Below are positions 31,945 to 40,400 of a DNA stretch of 64,000 bases, piece after piece (position 1 is the stretch's first letter; each line of letters begins with the position of its first letter). Below the pieces are notes generated by a model. The model worked only from the letters and a program-made list of their open reading frames with translations, was not told where the DNA came from and ran no database searches. Both the position numbers and the translations under genes were made by a program. The DNA comes from Clostridia bacterium (GTDB lineage: Bacteria > Bacillota > Clostridia > Oscillospirales > Acutalibacteraceae): NCBI GenBank assembly GCA_017450005.1, contig JAFSYM010000104.1, forward strand, positions 1-64,000. Direction: 5' to 3'.

Positions 31945-31987
31945 CTACTATCGACTTCTGACTATCGACTTCCGACTTCCGACTAAC
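31945..31987 (-). repeat. Heptamer array forming the 3' end of the ATPase gene
   Basis: Six heptamers (ACTATCG, ACTTCTG, ACTATCG, ACTTCCG, ACTTCCG, ACTAAC-) on the given strand. In frame they encode the last ~11 residues (VGSRKSIVRSR) and the TAG stop of the ATPase. Confidence 0.85.
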
Positions 31988-33855
31988 ATCCGCATGGAAT
32001 TGAGGATGCACAGCACCGCGACGCCCACATCGCCGAACACCGCCATCCACATTGTGGCAAGGCCGAACGCGCTCAGCAGCAAAATGGCCAGCTTGACGGC
32101 CAGTGCAAACACCACATTGCCCTTGACAATGCCCATCGTTTTGCGCGCAAGGGCAACCGTGCGCGGCAGCTTTTCCAGATCGTCGTCCATCAGCACAATG
32201 TCCGCCGCCTCAATCGCGGCGTCCGCACCCAGCGCGCCCATGGCAAAGCCGACGTCCGCGCGCATGAGCACCGGCGCGTCGTTGAGCCCGTCGCCCACAT
32301 AGCCGACCGCCGTGCCCGGCGTTTTGCTTTCCAGCAGCGCTTCCACAGCGGCCACTTTATCCGCCGGCAGCAGCTCTGCACGCACACTGTCCACACCGAC
32401 CGCGTCGCCGACCGCCCTGGCCGCCGATGCGCGGTCACCCGTGAGCATGACCGTTTGCGTCACACCGCACTGCTTGAGCGCCGCAAGCGCCTGCTTTGCG
32501 CCCGCCTTGACGCGGTCGCCGATCACGATCGCGCCCTGATATGCACCGGCCAGCGCGGCGTAAACGACCGTTCCGGCTTCTTCGCAGGGTTCAAACGCCA
32601 CGCCGTTTTCGCGCAGCAGCTTTTCATTGCCCAGCAGCAGCGGCTGCCCGTTCAGCAGAACGCAAACGCCCTGCCCCGCAATTTCGCGCGGTTCGCCCAA
32701 AAGCGAAACGTCGATCTCTTTTCCGTAGCTTTCGCGCAGCGCTTCGGCGATCGGGTGGTTCGAATAGCCCTCGCCGCATGCAGCAAGCTGCAGCAGCCCG
32801 TCGCGCGTCTGTCCGTTTGCCGGATGGATGCTTTGCACGGTGAAGGTGCCTTCCGTGAGCGTGCCGGTTTTGTCCATCGCAAGCGTTTTGAGCTTCGCGG
32901 CGGCTTCGAGGAAGTTGGACCCCTTGACCAGCACACCGATGCGCGACGCGGCGCCGATGCCGCCGAAAAAGCCGAGCGGCACAGAGATCACCAGCGCGCA
33001 CGGGCACGAAACGATCAAAAAGTTGCACGCGCGGCGGATGCCGTCCGTCCACGTTGTTTTGAAGATCAGCGGCAGCAGCACTGCAAGCAGCACGGCGCCG
33101 ACGGTCACCACAGGGGTATAAACCTTTGCACAGCGTGTGATGAAGTTTTCGAGCTTCGCCTTTTTGTTCGTTGCGGTCTCCACCATCTCCAAAATCTTGG
33201 CGACGGTGGAATCCTCATAGCGCCGCGTCACCTCAATCGTCAGCGCGGCGTCGTTCACCACACAGCCGCTGACCACCGCATCGCCGACCTCCACGCGCCG
33301 GGGAACGGCTTCACCGGTCAGCGCCGCAGTATCCAAAAAGGCCGCGCCGGACAGCACGATCCCGTCCAGCGGCACTTTTTCGCCTGGTTTGACAAGGATG
33401 TGTGCGCCGATCTCCACCTCTTCGGGATCAACGATCTCCACGCCGCTGTCCGTCACAAGGTTCGCCGTTTCCGCCGCCAGCGAAAGCAGGTCGCTGATCT
33501 CCCGGCGGGAGCGGCCGACCGCAGTGCTTTGAAACAGTTCGCCGACCTGATAAAACAGCATCACCGCCAGCGCTTCCGCGTACTCCGGTTCGCCGAACAG
33601 CCCGAGTGCAAACGCCGCAAGCGTTGCAAGGCTCATCAAAAAGTTTTCGTCAAACACGTTGCCGCGCACGATGTTGCGCCCCGCCTTCAGCAGCACATCA
33701 TAACCGATCAGCAGATACGGCAGCAGATACAGCAGAAAAACCGCCCCATTCGCCAGCGGCCGGAGCACGCCGGTATGCTCCAGCACCAGCAGCGCGGCAA
33801 AGAGCACGGCTGTGATGAGGATGCGAAGCAGCGTTTGCTTTTGCTTTTTCGTCAT
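31948..33855 (-). CDS. Heavy-metal P1B-type ATPase (Zn/Cd/Pb efflux)
   Basis: A 635-residue membrane pump; start ATG 33855 is supported by GGAG just upstream and by operon spacing. Seen: TGEA actuator loop near 185, CPC metal-transport motif near 284, DKTGT phosphorylation site near 329, HP locus (NHPIAEAL) and GDGLND near 521, plus eight predicted helices. The CPC motif and the CadC-like regulator point to Zn2+/Cd2+/Pb2+ export rather than copper. It has no N-terminal heavy-metal domain; that domain is a separate gene upstream (33869-34084), a split arrangement. Its last residues come from a heptamer repeat. Confidence 0.95.
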   Translation of the reverse strand: MTKKQKQTLLRILITAVLFAALLVLEHTGVLRPLANGAVFLLYLLPYLLIGYDVLLKAGRNIVRGNVFDENFLMSLATLAAFALGLFGEPEYAEALAVMLFYQVGELFQSTAVGRSRREISDLLSLAAETANLVTDSGVEIVDPEEVEIGAHILVKPGEKVPLDGIVLSGAAFLDTAALTGEAVPRRVEVGDAVVSGCVVNDAALTIEVTRRYEDSTVAKILEMVETATNKKAKLENFITRCAKVYTPVVTVGAVLLAVLLPLIFKTTWTDGIRRACNFLIVSCPCALVISVPLGFFGGIGAASRIGVLVKGSNFLEAAAKLKTLAMDKTGTLTEGTFTVQSIHPANGQTRDGLLQLAACGEGYSNHPIAEALRESYGKEIDVSLLGEPREIAGQGVCVLLNGQPLLLGNEKLLRENGVAFEPCEEAGTVVYAALAGAYQGAIVIGDRVKAGAKQALAALKQCGVTQTVMLTGDRASAARAVGDAVGVDSVRAELLPADKVAAVEALLESKTPGTAVGYVGDGLNDAPVLMRADVGFAMGALGADAAIEAADIVLMDDDLEKLPRTVALARKTMGIVKGNVVFALAVKLAILLLSAFGLATMWMAVFGDVGVAVLCILNSMRMLVGSRKSIVRSR

Positions 33856-33868
33856 GGCTCCGTTCGCC

Positions 33869-34084
33869 TCAAACCGTGATGACCGTGTCGGGTTCCACTT
33901 TTTTCGCGGTCTTGATGACATTCTTCAAAACATCGTCAAAACGCGCTTCGTCCACGATCAGCGTCAGCTTTTGCATCAAAAAATTCACCGTGGCATCCTC
34001 CACGCCGTCCACCTTTTTGATTGCGTCCTCCAGCTTCGCCGCACAGGCGGCGCAGTCCACTTCACACTTGAATTTCTTTTTCAT
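33869..34084 (-). CDS. Stand-alone heavy-metal-associated (HMA) domain protein
   Basis: A 71-residue HMA protein; ATG 34084 is preceded by GGGAGG. The metal site is CAAC (KCEVDCAACAAKLEDAI), followed by the usual ferredoxin-like pattern (KVDGVEDATVNFLMQKLTLI). It would bind and hand over the metal to the ATPase, 13 bases downstream in the same operon. In many pumps this domain is fused to the N terminus. Confidence 0.93.
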   Translation of the reverse strand: MKKKFKCEVDCAACAAKLEDAIKKVDGVEDATVNFLMQKLTLIVDEARFDDVLKNVIKTAKKVEPDTVITV

Positions 34085-34098
34085 CTGCAAGGCCTCCC

Positions 34099-34461
34099 TT
34101 ATTCCCACAGGTGTTCAAATCCCATGTCGATGATCTGCCGCACATGGTCGTCCGCCAGCGAATAATAGACGATCTGCCCTTCGCGGCGGCTTTTGACAAG
34201 ATTGCTCATACGCAAGAGCTTGAGCTGATGCGACACCGCGGATTTTGTGACGCCCAGCAGCACCGCAAGATCGCACACGCAAAGCTCGTGCTGTTCAAGC
34301 GCATGCAAGAGCTTGACGCGCGTTGCGTCCGCAAACAGCTTCAGCAGCGCCGCCAGATTTTCATATTCCCGCGCCGGCTGCAGCTTTTCGTTCACCGCGC
34401 AGACAACGTCGTCGTGGATGCATTCGCACTCGCAAAGCTCCAGTCTTTCCTCATCGGCCAT
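34099..34461 (-). CDS. ArsR/SmtB-family metal-sensing repressor (CadC-like)
   Basis: A 120-residue winged-helix repressor; ATG 34461 is chosen for position after the promoter. It has ELCVCDL in the metal-site helix and an N-terminal Cys cluster (CECECIHDD), which together form the Cd/Pb/Zn thiolate site in CadC-type sensors. The recognition helix is VTKSAVSHQLKLLR. It should bind the palindrome at 34484-34509 and be released by metal, controlling itself, the HMA protein and the ATPase. Confidence 0.94.
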   Translation of the reverse strand: MADEERLELCECECIHDDVVCAVNEKLQPAREYENLAALLKLFADATRVKLLHALEQHELCVCDLAVLLGVTKSAVSHQLKLLRMSNLVKSRREGQIVYYSLADDHVRQIIDMGFEHLWE

Positions 34462-34483
34462 TTGGTTCACCCGCCTTTGTTGA

Positions 34484-34509
34484 ATAGTTGAGCAGTTGTT
34501 CAACTATTG
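34484..34509 (-). promoter_or_regulatory. ArsR/CadC-type operator
   Basis: A perfect 9-base inverted repeat AATAGTTGA ... TCAACTATT with an 8-base spacer, just downstream of the -10 box and covering the start of transcription. It has the form of a CadC/ArsR operator and lies in front of the repressor gene. Confidence 0.9.
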
Positions 34510-34512
34510 ATA

Positions 34513-34541
34513 TTATATGCCGCGCTGCCGCGTTTGTCAAG
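34513..34541 (-). promoter_or_regulatory. Consensus promoter of the metal efflux operon
   Basis: On the reverse strand perfect TTGACA and perfect TATAAT with a 17-base spacer, overlapping the operator region. A strong promoter that needs repression. Confidence 0.92.
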
Positions 34542-34643
34542 AGCCTTTGGCCAAAAAGTGCGTCTTTTTTCTCCTTGAGCAAGGGCGGTTCCCTTTGCTG
34601 TTGTTTTTTCAAAGGAAAAGCAAAGGAAAAATTTCAACAGGGC

Positions 34644-34672
34644 TTGCAAAAGAGCGCAAAAGAGTGTAAAAT
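34644..34672 (+). promoter_or_regulatory. Promoter of the alcohol dehydrogenase gene
   Basis: TTGCAA, 17 bases, TAAAAT, 34 bases before the ATG at 34707. Confidence 0.65.
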
Positions 34673-34706
34673 ATAGGTATTAAACTGCAGAAAGGAAGTT
34701 TTTCCC

Positions 34707-35912
34707 ATGTGGCAACTGAAAAAAGCCTATTACAGAACCTTCCAGTGCGTGATGAAATATGCGATGTTCATCTTTGACTGGTCCGAACCCGAACTGCTTG
34801 AGGGCCCCGGCGCTGTGAAACGTCTGCCCGCCCTGATCAAATCCAAGAACATCAACAACGTGCTTGTCGTCACCGATAAGGGTCTGACCGGCCTGCATCT
34901 GCTGGACGGCTTGTATGAAAAGCTGGACGAAGCCGGCGTGCAGTATGTTGTTTATGACGGCACCCAGCCGAACCCGACCATCGGCAATATCGAAGACGCG
35001 AAGCAGATGTACATTGACAACCACTGCCAGGCGGTCATCGCCTTCGGCGGCGGCTCCCCGATGGACTGCGCCAAAGCTGCGGCTGCGCGTGTGACCAATC
35101 CGCGCACCAGCGTGCGCCAGATGCGCGGCACATTGCGCGTGTTCCATAAGCCCGCCATCCTCTTTGCTGTGCCCACCACCGCAGGCACCGGCTCCGAAAC
35201 GACCGTTGCCGCCGTGGTCTCCGATCCCGAAACGCACGAAAAGAACGCGATCAACGATCCGAAGCTGCGCCCGAAATACGCGGTGCTCGATCCCGAGCTG
35301 ACAGTCGGTCTGCCCCCGCACATCACCTCCACCACCGGCATGGACGCGCTCACGCACGCTGTGGAAGCCTATATCGGCCGCAGCAACGTCAGAAGCACCG
35401 AGGTCTATGCGGAAAAGGCCGTGAAGATGATCTTCTCCTCGCTGGAAAAGGCGTATGCCAACGGCAAGGATATGGATGCGCGCAACACGATGCTCAAGGC
35501 GTCCTATTACGCCGGCATGGCGTTCACCCGCGCCTATGTGGGCTATGTGCACGCCATCGGCCACAACCTCGGCGGCATGTACGGCATCCCCCACGGTCTT
35601 GCCATGTCCGTGATTCTGCCGTATGTTCTGGATTACTACGGTGAAAAAGCATGGTTCCGTCTGGCTCGCCTTGCGGAGATGACCGGCACCTGCAAGCTCG
35701 GTTCCGACGAAGAAAAAGCCAAGGCGTTCATCGAAGAGATTCGTGAAATGAATCGCCGCATGAACATTCCCGACGGCTTTGAGCAGATCAAGGAAGAGGA
35801 CCTGCCGATCCTTGTCAAGCGTGCACTGAAGGAAGCGAATCCGCTGTATCCGGTGCCGAAGATTATGAACGAGGCCGACTGCGAAGCGGTCATCCGCCGC
35901 TTGATGCGCTGA
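34707..35912 (+). CDS. Iron-containing alcohol dehydrogenase
   Basis: A 401-residue Fe-type (group III) NAD(P)-dependent alcohol dehydrogenase; ATG 34707 has GAAAGGAAG upstream. Seen: GGGSPMDCAKAAA cofactor loop, PTTAGTGSE, metal ligands in TGMDALTHAVEAYI and GYVHAIGHNLGGMYGIPHG. It interconverts alcohols and aldehydes, for example butanol/butyraldehyde or lactaldehyde/propanediol, in fermentation. Single gene with its own promoter; a MITE-like element with a terminator hairpin follows. Confidence 0.94.
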   Translation: MWQLKKAYYRTFQCVMKYAMFIFDWSEPELLEGPGAVKRLPALIKSKNINNVLVVTDKGLTGLHLLDGLYEKLDEAGVQYVVYDGTQPNPTIGNIEDAKQMYIDNHCQAVIAFGGGSPMDCAKAAAARVTNPRTSVRQMRGTLRVFHKPAILFAVPTTAGTGSETTVAAVVSDPETHEKNAINDPKLRPKYAVLDPELTVGLPPHITSTTGMDALTHAVEAYIGRSNVRSTEVYAEKAVKMIFSSLEKAYANGKDMDARNTMLKASYYAGMAFTRAYVGYVHAIGHNLGGMYGIPHGLAMSVILPYVLDYYGEKAWFRLARLAEMTGTCKLGSDEEKAKAFIEEIREMNRRMNIPDGFEQIKEEDLPILVKRALKEANPLYPVPKIMNEADCEAVIRRLMR

Positions 35913-35937
35913 GCGAAAACACACCTGCAATAACGCA

Positions 35938-36138
35938 GGGGCTGTCGCATTTAGATGAAAACGGCGTTTTCTTCGCCCGAAGGCTGTACAAAAGTACGCC
36001 GAGGGAGAAAAAACGACGAGTCAAAGCTTATAAAACATTCTATTTTGCAAAAAAAGCGTGCTTGTACCACAAAACCGTTTGGGATACAAGCACTTTTTAT
36101 TATTCGCTTTGACGCTTTTCGCTAAATGCAACAGCCCC
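35938..36138. mobile_element. MITE-like element, intact copy
   Basis: A 201-bp element bounded by 17-base inverted repeats GGGGCTGTCGCATTTAG (35938-35954) and CTAAATGCAACAGCCCC (36122-36138; one mismatch). No ORF. It contains a strong hairpin GTGCTTGTA/TACAAGCAC followed by T5 (36058-36098) that also has a T-run on the other strand, so it can end both converging genes. A second copy is at 41593-41790 and a lone end at 44503-44525. No transposase is in the window. Confidence 0.82.
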
Positions 36139-36383
36139 TTTTCGCCCGTTCGGGCGCGCGCGCACGGCAACGCCGTGCGCGACAAGGCGGCGAGCGCGCA
36201 GTGCGCAGCACTGCGCACCAAGGAGCGCAACACCGCATCCTTTTCGGTTACCGCACGAACATGCGCTCCTTGCGCCATGCGCCTCGCGCATGGCTGCTCG
36301 CCGCCGCGCCCCGGGGCAGCCGCCGCACGGCAAGGCTGCCCCGCAGGACAGCCCGTTATGATGCTATGCTATTGTTGGCACGC
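36139..36383. repeat. Cluster of GC-rich palindromes
   Basis: Between the MITE-like element and the acyl-CoA ligase gene there is no gene. It holds several hairpins: ACGGC/GCCGT, GCGCAGTGC-GCA-GCACTGCGC (36196-36216), CATGCG/CGCATG and GGGGCAGCC/GGCTGCCCC. The second recurs at 41406-41426 next to the other MITE copy. Confidence 0.7.
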
Positions 36384-38084
36384 TTAAACTTGCGGCACCG
36401 GGTCCATCAATTTCACAAAGTCGATCTTCTCCATCTTGGTGCGCGGCAGTTCGTCATAGATTTCAAACTTGCGCGGGCAGGCATAGCCTTCGATGTGCGC
36501 TTCGCAGTACTTCTTGAGCGCGGCAATCGCTTCCTCCCTGTCCTGTGCGGGATCACGCAGGGAAACGCACAGCTTTGCAAGCGGCTTTCCCGCGTCGCTG
36601 TAGCCCTGCACCACACAGACCTCGTCCACATAGGAGAGCTTTGTGATCTCCGATTCGATCGTTGCAGGATAGATGTTGTAGCCGGCGATGATGATGATGC
36701 GCTTTTTGCGGCCGGAGAAATAAAGGTAGCCCTCCTCGTCCATCGAGCCCATATCGCCGGTGCGGATCCACGGTTTTCCGTTTGCATCGGTGAAAATGCC
36801 GCTTTCCTGAATGTTTTCGTCCGGCAGATAGCCGTTCATGATGTGTTCGCCGGAAAGTACGATTTCGCCGATCTCGCCATAGGGCAGCTCGTTTCCGTCC
36901 TCGTCCCAAATTTCCATCTCCGTGCCGGCAAGGGGGTACCCGGTGGAGCTTTGTCTGTAATGCAAGGTGCTGCCGGAGGTCACACAGGCGCACATTTCGG
37001 TCAGCCCGTAGCCGCGGCAAAGGTGGGCTTTGGAGCCGCACTGTTCAATCGCGGCGTCAAAGCGCTGCAGAAAAGCGTCGCTGACAACATCGCCGCCGAC
37101 AAACAGCAGCTTCAGATTCGCCACACCCGGATTGCTGAAATTCGGCGCGTCCAACAGCTTTTCATACATTTTGGGCACACCGAGGATCTCGGTTACGCAC
37201 ACCTTGCTGATGATGTTGTTGACCTGCACGGCGTCAAATTTCGGAATCAGAATCGGTGAAAACGCGTTGCAAAGGCCATAGAAGATCGGGCCGCCCAGCC
37301 CGTAGGCATGGAAGCACGGCAGCACCGCGAGGCAGTGGTCGGTCTTGTAGTTGTGGTCTTCGTCAATCAGATAATATTTGTAAGCGAGGTAGTTGAACGC
37401 ATAGGAGGACAGGCGAATGGTTTTGCTTTCGCCTGTGGTGCCGCCGCCCTGCAGATAAAACGCGTCCTTTTTGCCGAAGTTCTGCACCGTCGGCACGGCA
37501 GGCAGATCGTTTGCGATCACATCCGCATACAGCCGATACGGCACATCGGGCACTTTGATGTTGTTCGCTTCGTTATACTGCGCCATCGCCTTGCCCTTGC
37601 CGGTGCAATAATCGGAGGTGCGGCAGACCACGGTCGGCACCATTTCCATCACGCTGCCGAAATAACCGCTGATCGCGTCCAGGATGAACATGCCCTTGCT
37701 CTTTGTGTGGCGCAAAATCTTTGCCAGCGCATCCGGCGGCGTCAACGGGTGCACAAAGTTGACGACCATGCCGAGCTTGTTGCACGCGAGCATCACCGGA
37801 TAGGCGTGGGCGCAGGTCGGCATAAACGCCGTCATCACGTCGCCCTCCCGGTAGCCCTCAGAAGCAAGGTAGGCCGCGAGCGCTTCAATGTCGTGCAGCA
37901 GCACGGACACCGGCGTTTCGCAAAGCTCGTCCACGACCGGGGTCGTAAACGCGCCGTAATCGCCGTAATCCTTGGAAATACGCGCATGGCAGCCGAGAAA
38001 ATATTCATACATCGACATGCCGTCGTCCGGCTTTGTCAGATACCGCTCCTTCGGCTCCACATATTTGTCATATCCGATATACAT
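36384..38084 (-). CDS. AMP-forming acyl-CoA ligase (third)
   Basis: A 566-residue ANL enzyme, ATG 38084 with GGGAG upstream. Motifs: the phosphate loop is QGGGTTGESKTI (a Gly in place of the common Ser-Ser), RGYGLTEMCAC, WIRTGDMG, hinge KKRIIIIAGYNIYPATIE and the C-terminal lysine in PRTKMEKIDF. It activates a carboxylic acid as an adenylate and transfers it to CoA. It is divergent from a TetR-type repressor gene, and operator-like palindromes lie between them, so it is probably regulated by an acyl-CoA or similar ligand. Substrate unknown. Confidence 0.91.
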   Translation of the reverse strand: MYIGYDKYVEPKERYLTKPDDGMSMYEYFLGCHARISKDYGDYGAFTTPVVDELCETPVSVLLHDIEALAAYLASEGYREGDVMTAFMPTCAHAYPVMLACNKLGMVVNFVHPLTPPDALAKILRHTKSKGMFILDAISGYFGSVMEMVPTVVCRTSDYCTGKGKAMAQYNEANNIKVPDVPYRLYADVIANDLPAVPTVQNFGKKDAFYLQGGGTTGESKTIRLSSYAFNYLAYKYYLIDEDHNYKTDHCLAVLPCFHAYGLGGPIFYGLCNAFSPILIPKFDAVQVNNIISKVCVTEILGVPKMYEKLLDAPNFSNPGVANLKLLFVGGDVVSDAFLQRFDAAIEQCGSKAHLCRGYGLTEMCACVTSGSTLHYRQSSTGYPLAGTEMEIWDEDGNELPYGEIGEIVLSGEHIMNGYLPDENIQESGIFTDANGKPWIRTGDMGSMDEEGYLYFSGRKKRIIIIAGYNIYPATIESEITKLSYVDEVCVVQGYSDAGKPLAKLCVSLRDPAQDREEAIAALKKYCEAHIEGYACPRKFEIYDELPRTKMEKIDFVKLMDPVPQV

Positions 38085-38123
38085 AAATGATCCGCTCCCT
38101 CATTTTCTTTCTGTCCGTTTTAT

Positions 38124-38152
38124 TTGACAATGTGTCACAAATGTGATAGACT
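38124..38152 (+). promoter_or_regulatory. Promoter of the TetR gene with operator in its spacer
   Basis: TTGACA (38124-38129), 17 bases, TAGACT (38147-38152). The spacer contains the palindrome TGTGTCACA (38131-38139), so a bound repressor would block this promoter and also the start of the divergent ligase transcript. Confidence 0.72.
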
Positions 38153-38158
38153 GTACTC

Positions 38159-38186
38159 ATTATAGCAGGTATTCCCCAAATGTCAA
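38159..38186 (-). promoter_or_regulatory. Promoter of the acyl-CoA ligase gene
   Basis: On the reverse strand TTGACA, 16 bases, TATAAT. It overlaps head to head with the TetR promoter and reads across the TGTGTCACA site. Confidence 0.72.
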
Positions 38187-38232
38187 TTTACAGTTTCTTA
38201 AAAAGTGCCCGATTTTTCACAAAATTCGTACA

Positions 38233-38243
38233 TTGTGTCACAA
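38233..38243. promoter_or_regulatory. Second operator-like palindrome
   Basis: TTGTGTCACAA, a perfect palindrome around one central base, 26 bases before the TetR start codon. It shares TGTGTCACAAAT with the site at 38131. Confidence 0.72.
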
Positions 38244-38268
38244 ATCTTCTCAAAAAAGGAGAAAAAAT

Positions 38269-38865
38269 ATGGCGACAAAAGAATATCGCTGTGTTCAGCG
38301 CACCAAGCAGGCGTTTCAGGACGCATTTGTGGAGCTTTCCATCAAAAGCCCCGAAAAAAAAATCACGGTCAAGCTCCTGTGTGAAGCTGCGGGTCTGAGC
38401 CGCAACGCATTTTATTTTCATTACAGCGAACTGGACGAGCTGTTTGAAGAGATTGAAAGCAGTGTGCTTGACGAGATGCGTGCGCGACTGGTTGATCTTG
38501 GCCGGATCGGATTTCCGGACAACGTGCTCGGCTCGATCAACGCGCTGGTGGAAATTGTGCTCGAGAACCGCAAAATCTGCGAAATGCTCATGAGCCCGAT
38601 GTATTTTACCTCGTTTTCCGGCAAATGCTATGATATTTTCAGCGACTTCAACTACCAGTATTTCCGTCTTTATAACAAGGACACGCCCCGCGCTGTGTTC
38701 GACTTCTATTACACCTTCATCTCCGACGGCTTTTGGGGCATGATGCGCCGCTATATGAAAGAGGACGTCGCGCTGCCGCAGGAAAAGCTAACCTCGCTTT
38801 GCTACACGCTCATCAAGCGTCTGCTTGTGCCGTCGGAGCCGTCCCTTTCGTTCCTGAATCATTAA
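38269..38865 (+). CDS. TetR/AcrR-family transcriptional regulator
   Basis: A 198-residue regulator; ATG 38269 has AAAAGGAG seven bases upstream. The N-terminal helix-turn-helix (KITVKLLCEAAGLSRNAFYFHYSEL) is typical TetR; the C-terminal helical domain would bind a ligand. Two palindromic sites upstream suggest it represses itself and the divergent acyl-CoA ligase. mnmE starts 12 bases after it, so the housekeeping gene may share this transcript. Confidence 0.92.
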   Translation: MATKEYRCVQRTKQAFQDAFVELSIKSPEKKITVKLLCEAAGLSRNAFYFHYSELDELFEEIESSVLDEMRARLVDLGRIGFPDNVLGSINALVEIVLENRKICEMLMSPMYFTSFSGKCYDIFSDFNYQYFRLYNKDTPRAVFDFYYTFISDGFWGMMRRYMKEDVALPQEKLTSLCYTLIKRLLVPSEPSLSFLNH

Positions 38866-38877
38866 GGAGGCCTTTTC

Positions 38878-40239
38878 ATGTCCACCATTGCCGCAATCTC
38901 CACCCCGCCCTCCGCCGGCGGCATCGGGATCATCCGCATTTCCGGCGAAGACGCGATCACCGTTGCCGACCGTGTTTTTCGCGCAACATCGGCCCGTCCG
39001 CTGGGCGCGTTGCGCGGCTACCGTGCCGCGCACGGGCGCGTGTTTTTTGAAGGGCGCGACATCGACGAATGTGTGGCGCTTGTGTTCCGCGCACCGAAGA
39101 GCTACACCGGCGAAGATGTGGTGGAGCTTTCCTGCCACGGCGGGCTGTTTTTGCTGCAAACCGTGCTGCGTGCCGTGCTTGCGGCAGGCGCCGTGCCCGC
39201 CGCCCCGGGAGAATTCACCAAACGCGCGTTTTTGAACGGCAAGCTCGACCTCACCGAGGCCGAGGCAGTCATGAACCTGATCGGCGCGCAGGGCGAACAG
39301 GGCGCAAAGGCGGCGCTGTCGGCGCTGGACGGCGCGCTGAGCAAAGAGATCCGCGCACTGTGCGATACGCTGCTCGCGCTGTCGGCGCAGCTCGGCGCAT
39401 GGGTGGATTATCCCGACGATGAAATTGAAGAGCTGCAGACCGACACGCTTTCGGCGTCGCTGGAAGCTGCCGCGCAAACGCTGGCCGCCCTGCTGTCGCG
39501 CTTTGACGCCGGACGCGCCCTCACCGAAGGCGTGGAAACGGCGATCATCGGCAAGCCCAATGTGGGCAAAAGCGCGCTGATGAACCTGCTTTCGGGCTTC
39601 GGGCGTTCCATTGTGACCGACATTGCCGGCACGACGCGCGACGTTGTGGAAGAAACCGTGCGCCTGGGCGACCTTGTGCTGCACCTTGCGGACACCGCCG
39701 GCATCCACGACACCTCGGACGTGGTGGAGCGCATCGGCGTGGACCGCGCCAAAGAAAAAAGCGTGCGTGCCGGGCTGGTCTTTGCCGTGTTTGACGGCGC
39801 AAAGCCGCTCGACGACGCCGATCTGGAGATCCTCTCGCTTTGCCGCGGCAAGCACGTCATTGCCGTGCTCAACAAAAGCGATTTGCCGCAACAAGCAGAC
39901 AAGGCCGTGATCACAAAGGCGATCCCGGTGTGTGTGGAGCTGTGCGCCCTGAACGGCAACGGACTGCAAGCGCTGGAGCAGGCGGCGGCAGAGCTGCTTT
40001 GCGTGAACGCGCTTGACACCGGCAGCGCCATGCTGACCACGGAGCGGCAGCGCAAAGACGCCGAAGGAGCGCTTGCGGCGATTCGGGAAGCGCAAAACGC
40101 ACTGCAGAGCGGCCTTACGCTTGACGCGGTGAATGTGAGCATGGACGACGCGATCGGCCATCTGCTTTTCCTGACCGGCGAACGGGTCACAGACGCGGTT
40201 GTGGACGAGGTGTTTTCGCGCTTTTGCGTTGGAAAATAA
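38878..40239 (+). CDS. mnmE: tRNA modification GTPase MnmE
   Basis: A 453-residue GTPase that, with MnmG, modifies the wobble uridine (xm5U34) of several tRNAs. Seen: N-terminal tetrahydrofolate-binding domain (STIAAISTPPSAGGIGIIRI), the SYTGEDVVELSCHGG segment, embedded G domain with GKPNVGKS near 223, DTAG, NKSD, and the diagnostic C-terminal FCVGK with the catalytic Cys. AAGGAGG precedes ATG 38878. The common partner mnmG is not next to it. Confidence 0.97.
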   Translation: MSTIAAISTPPSAGGIGIIRISGEDAITVADRVFRATSARPLGALRGYRAAHGRVFFEGRDIDECVALVFRAPKSYTGEDVVELSCHGGLFLLQTVLRAVLAAGAVPAAPGEFTKRAFLNGKLDLTEAEAVMNLIGAQGEQGAKAALSALDGALSKEIRALCDTLLALSAQLGAWVDYPDDEIEELQTDTLSASLEAAAQTLAALLSRFDAGRALTEGVETAIIGKPNVGKSALMNLLSGFGRSIVTDIAGTTRDVVEETVRLGDLVLHLADTAGIHDTSDVVERIGVDRAKEKSVRAGLVFAVFDGAKPLDDADLEILSLCRGKHVIAVLNKSDLPQQADKAVITKAIPVCVELCALNGNGLQALEQAAAELLCVNALDTGSAMLTTERQRKDAEGALAAIREAQNALQSGLTLDAVNVSMDDAIGHLLFLTGERVTDAVVDEVFSRFCVGK

Positions 40240-40247
40240 CAAGGCAG

Positions 40248-40275
40248 ACACGCCCCGACACTTCGAGGCGTGTTA
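40248..40275 (+). terminator. Hairpin after mnmE
   Basis: ACACGCC...GGCGTGT with an inner CGA/TCG, followed by TATATTTCG. A moderate terminator. Confidence 0.6.
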
Positions 40276-40325
40276 TATTTCGTAAATCTTAAGGCGTTCT
40301 TTCCTTTTTCTTTATCCGATCTCCC

Positions 40326-40354
40326 TTGCATTTTTCGCGGCGGTCTGCTAAAAT
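40326..40354 (+). promoter_or_regulatory. Promoter of the small secreted protein gene
   Basis: TTGCAT, 17 bases, TAAAAT, 46 bases before the ATG at 40401. Confidence 0.68.
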
Positions 40355-40400
40355 AGGCAGGTCCTTTGAAAGGAAAATATGAAACAAGGAGAGAATCCCC

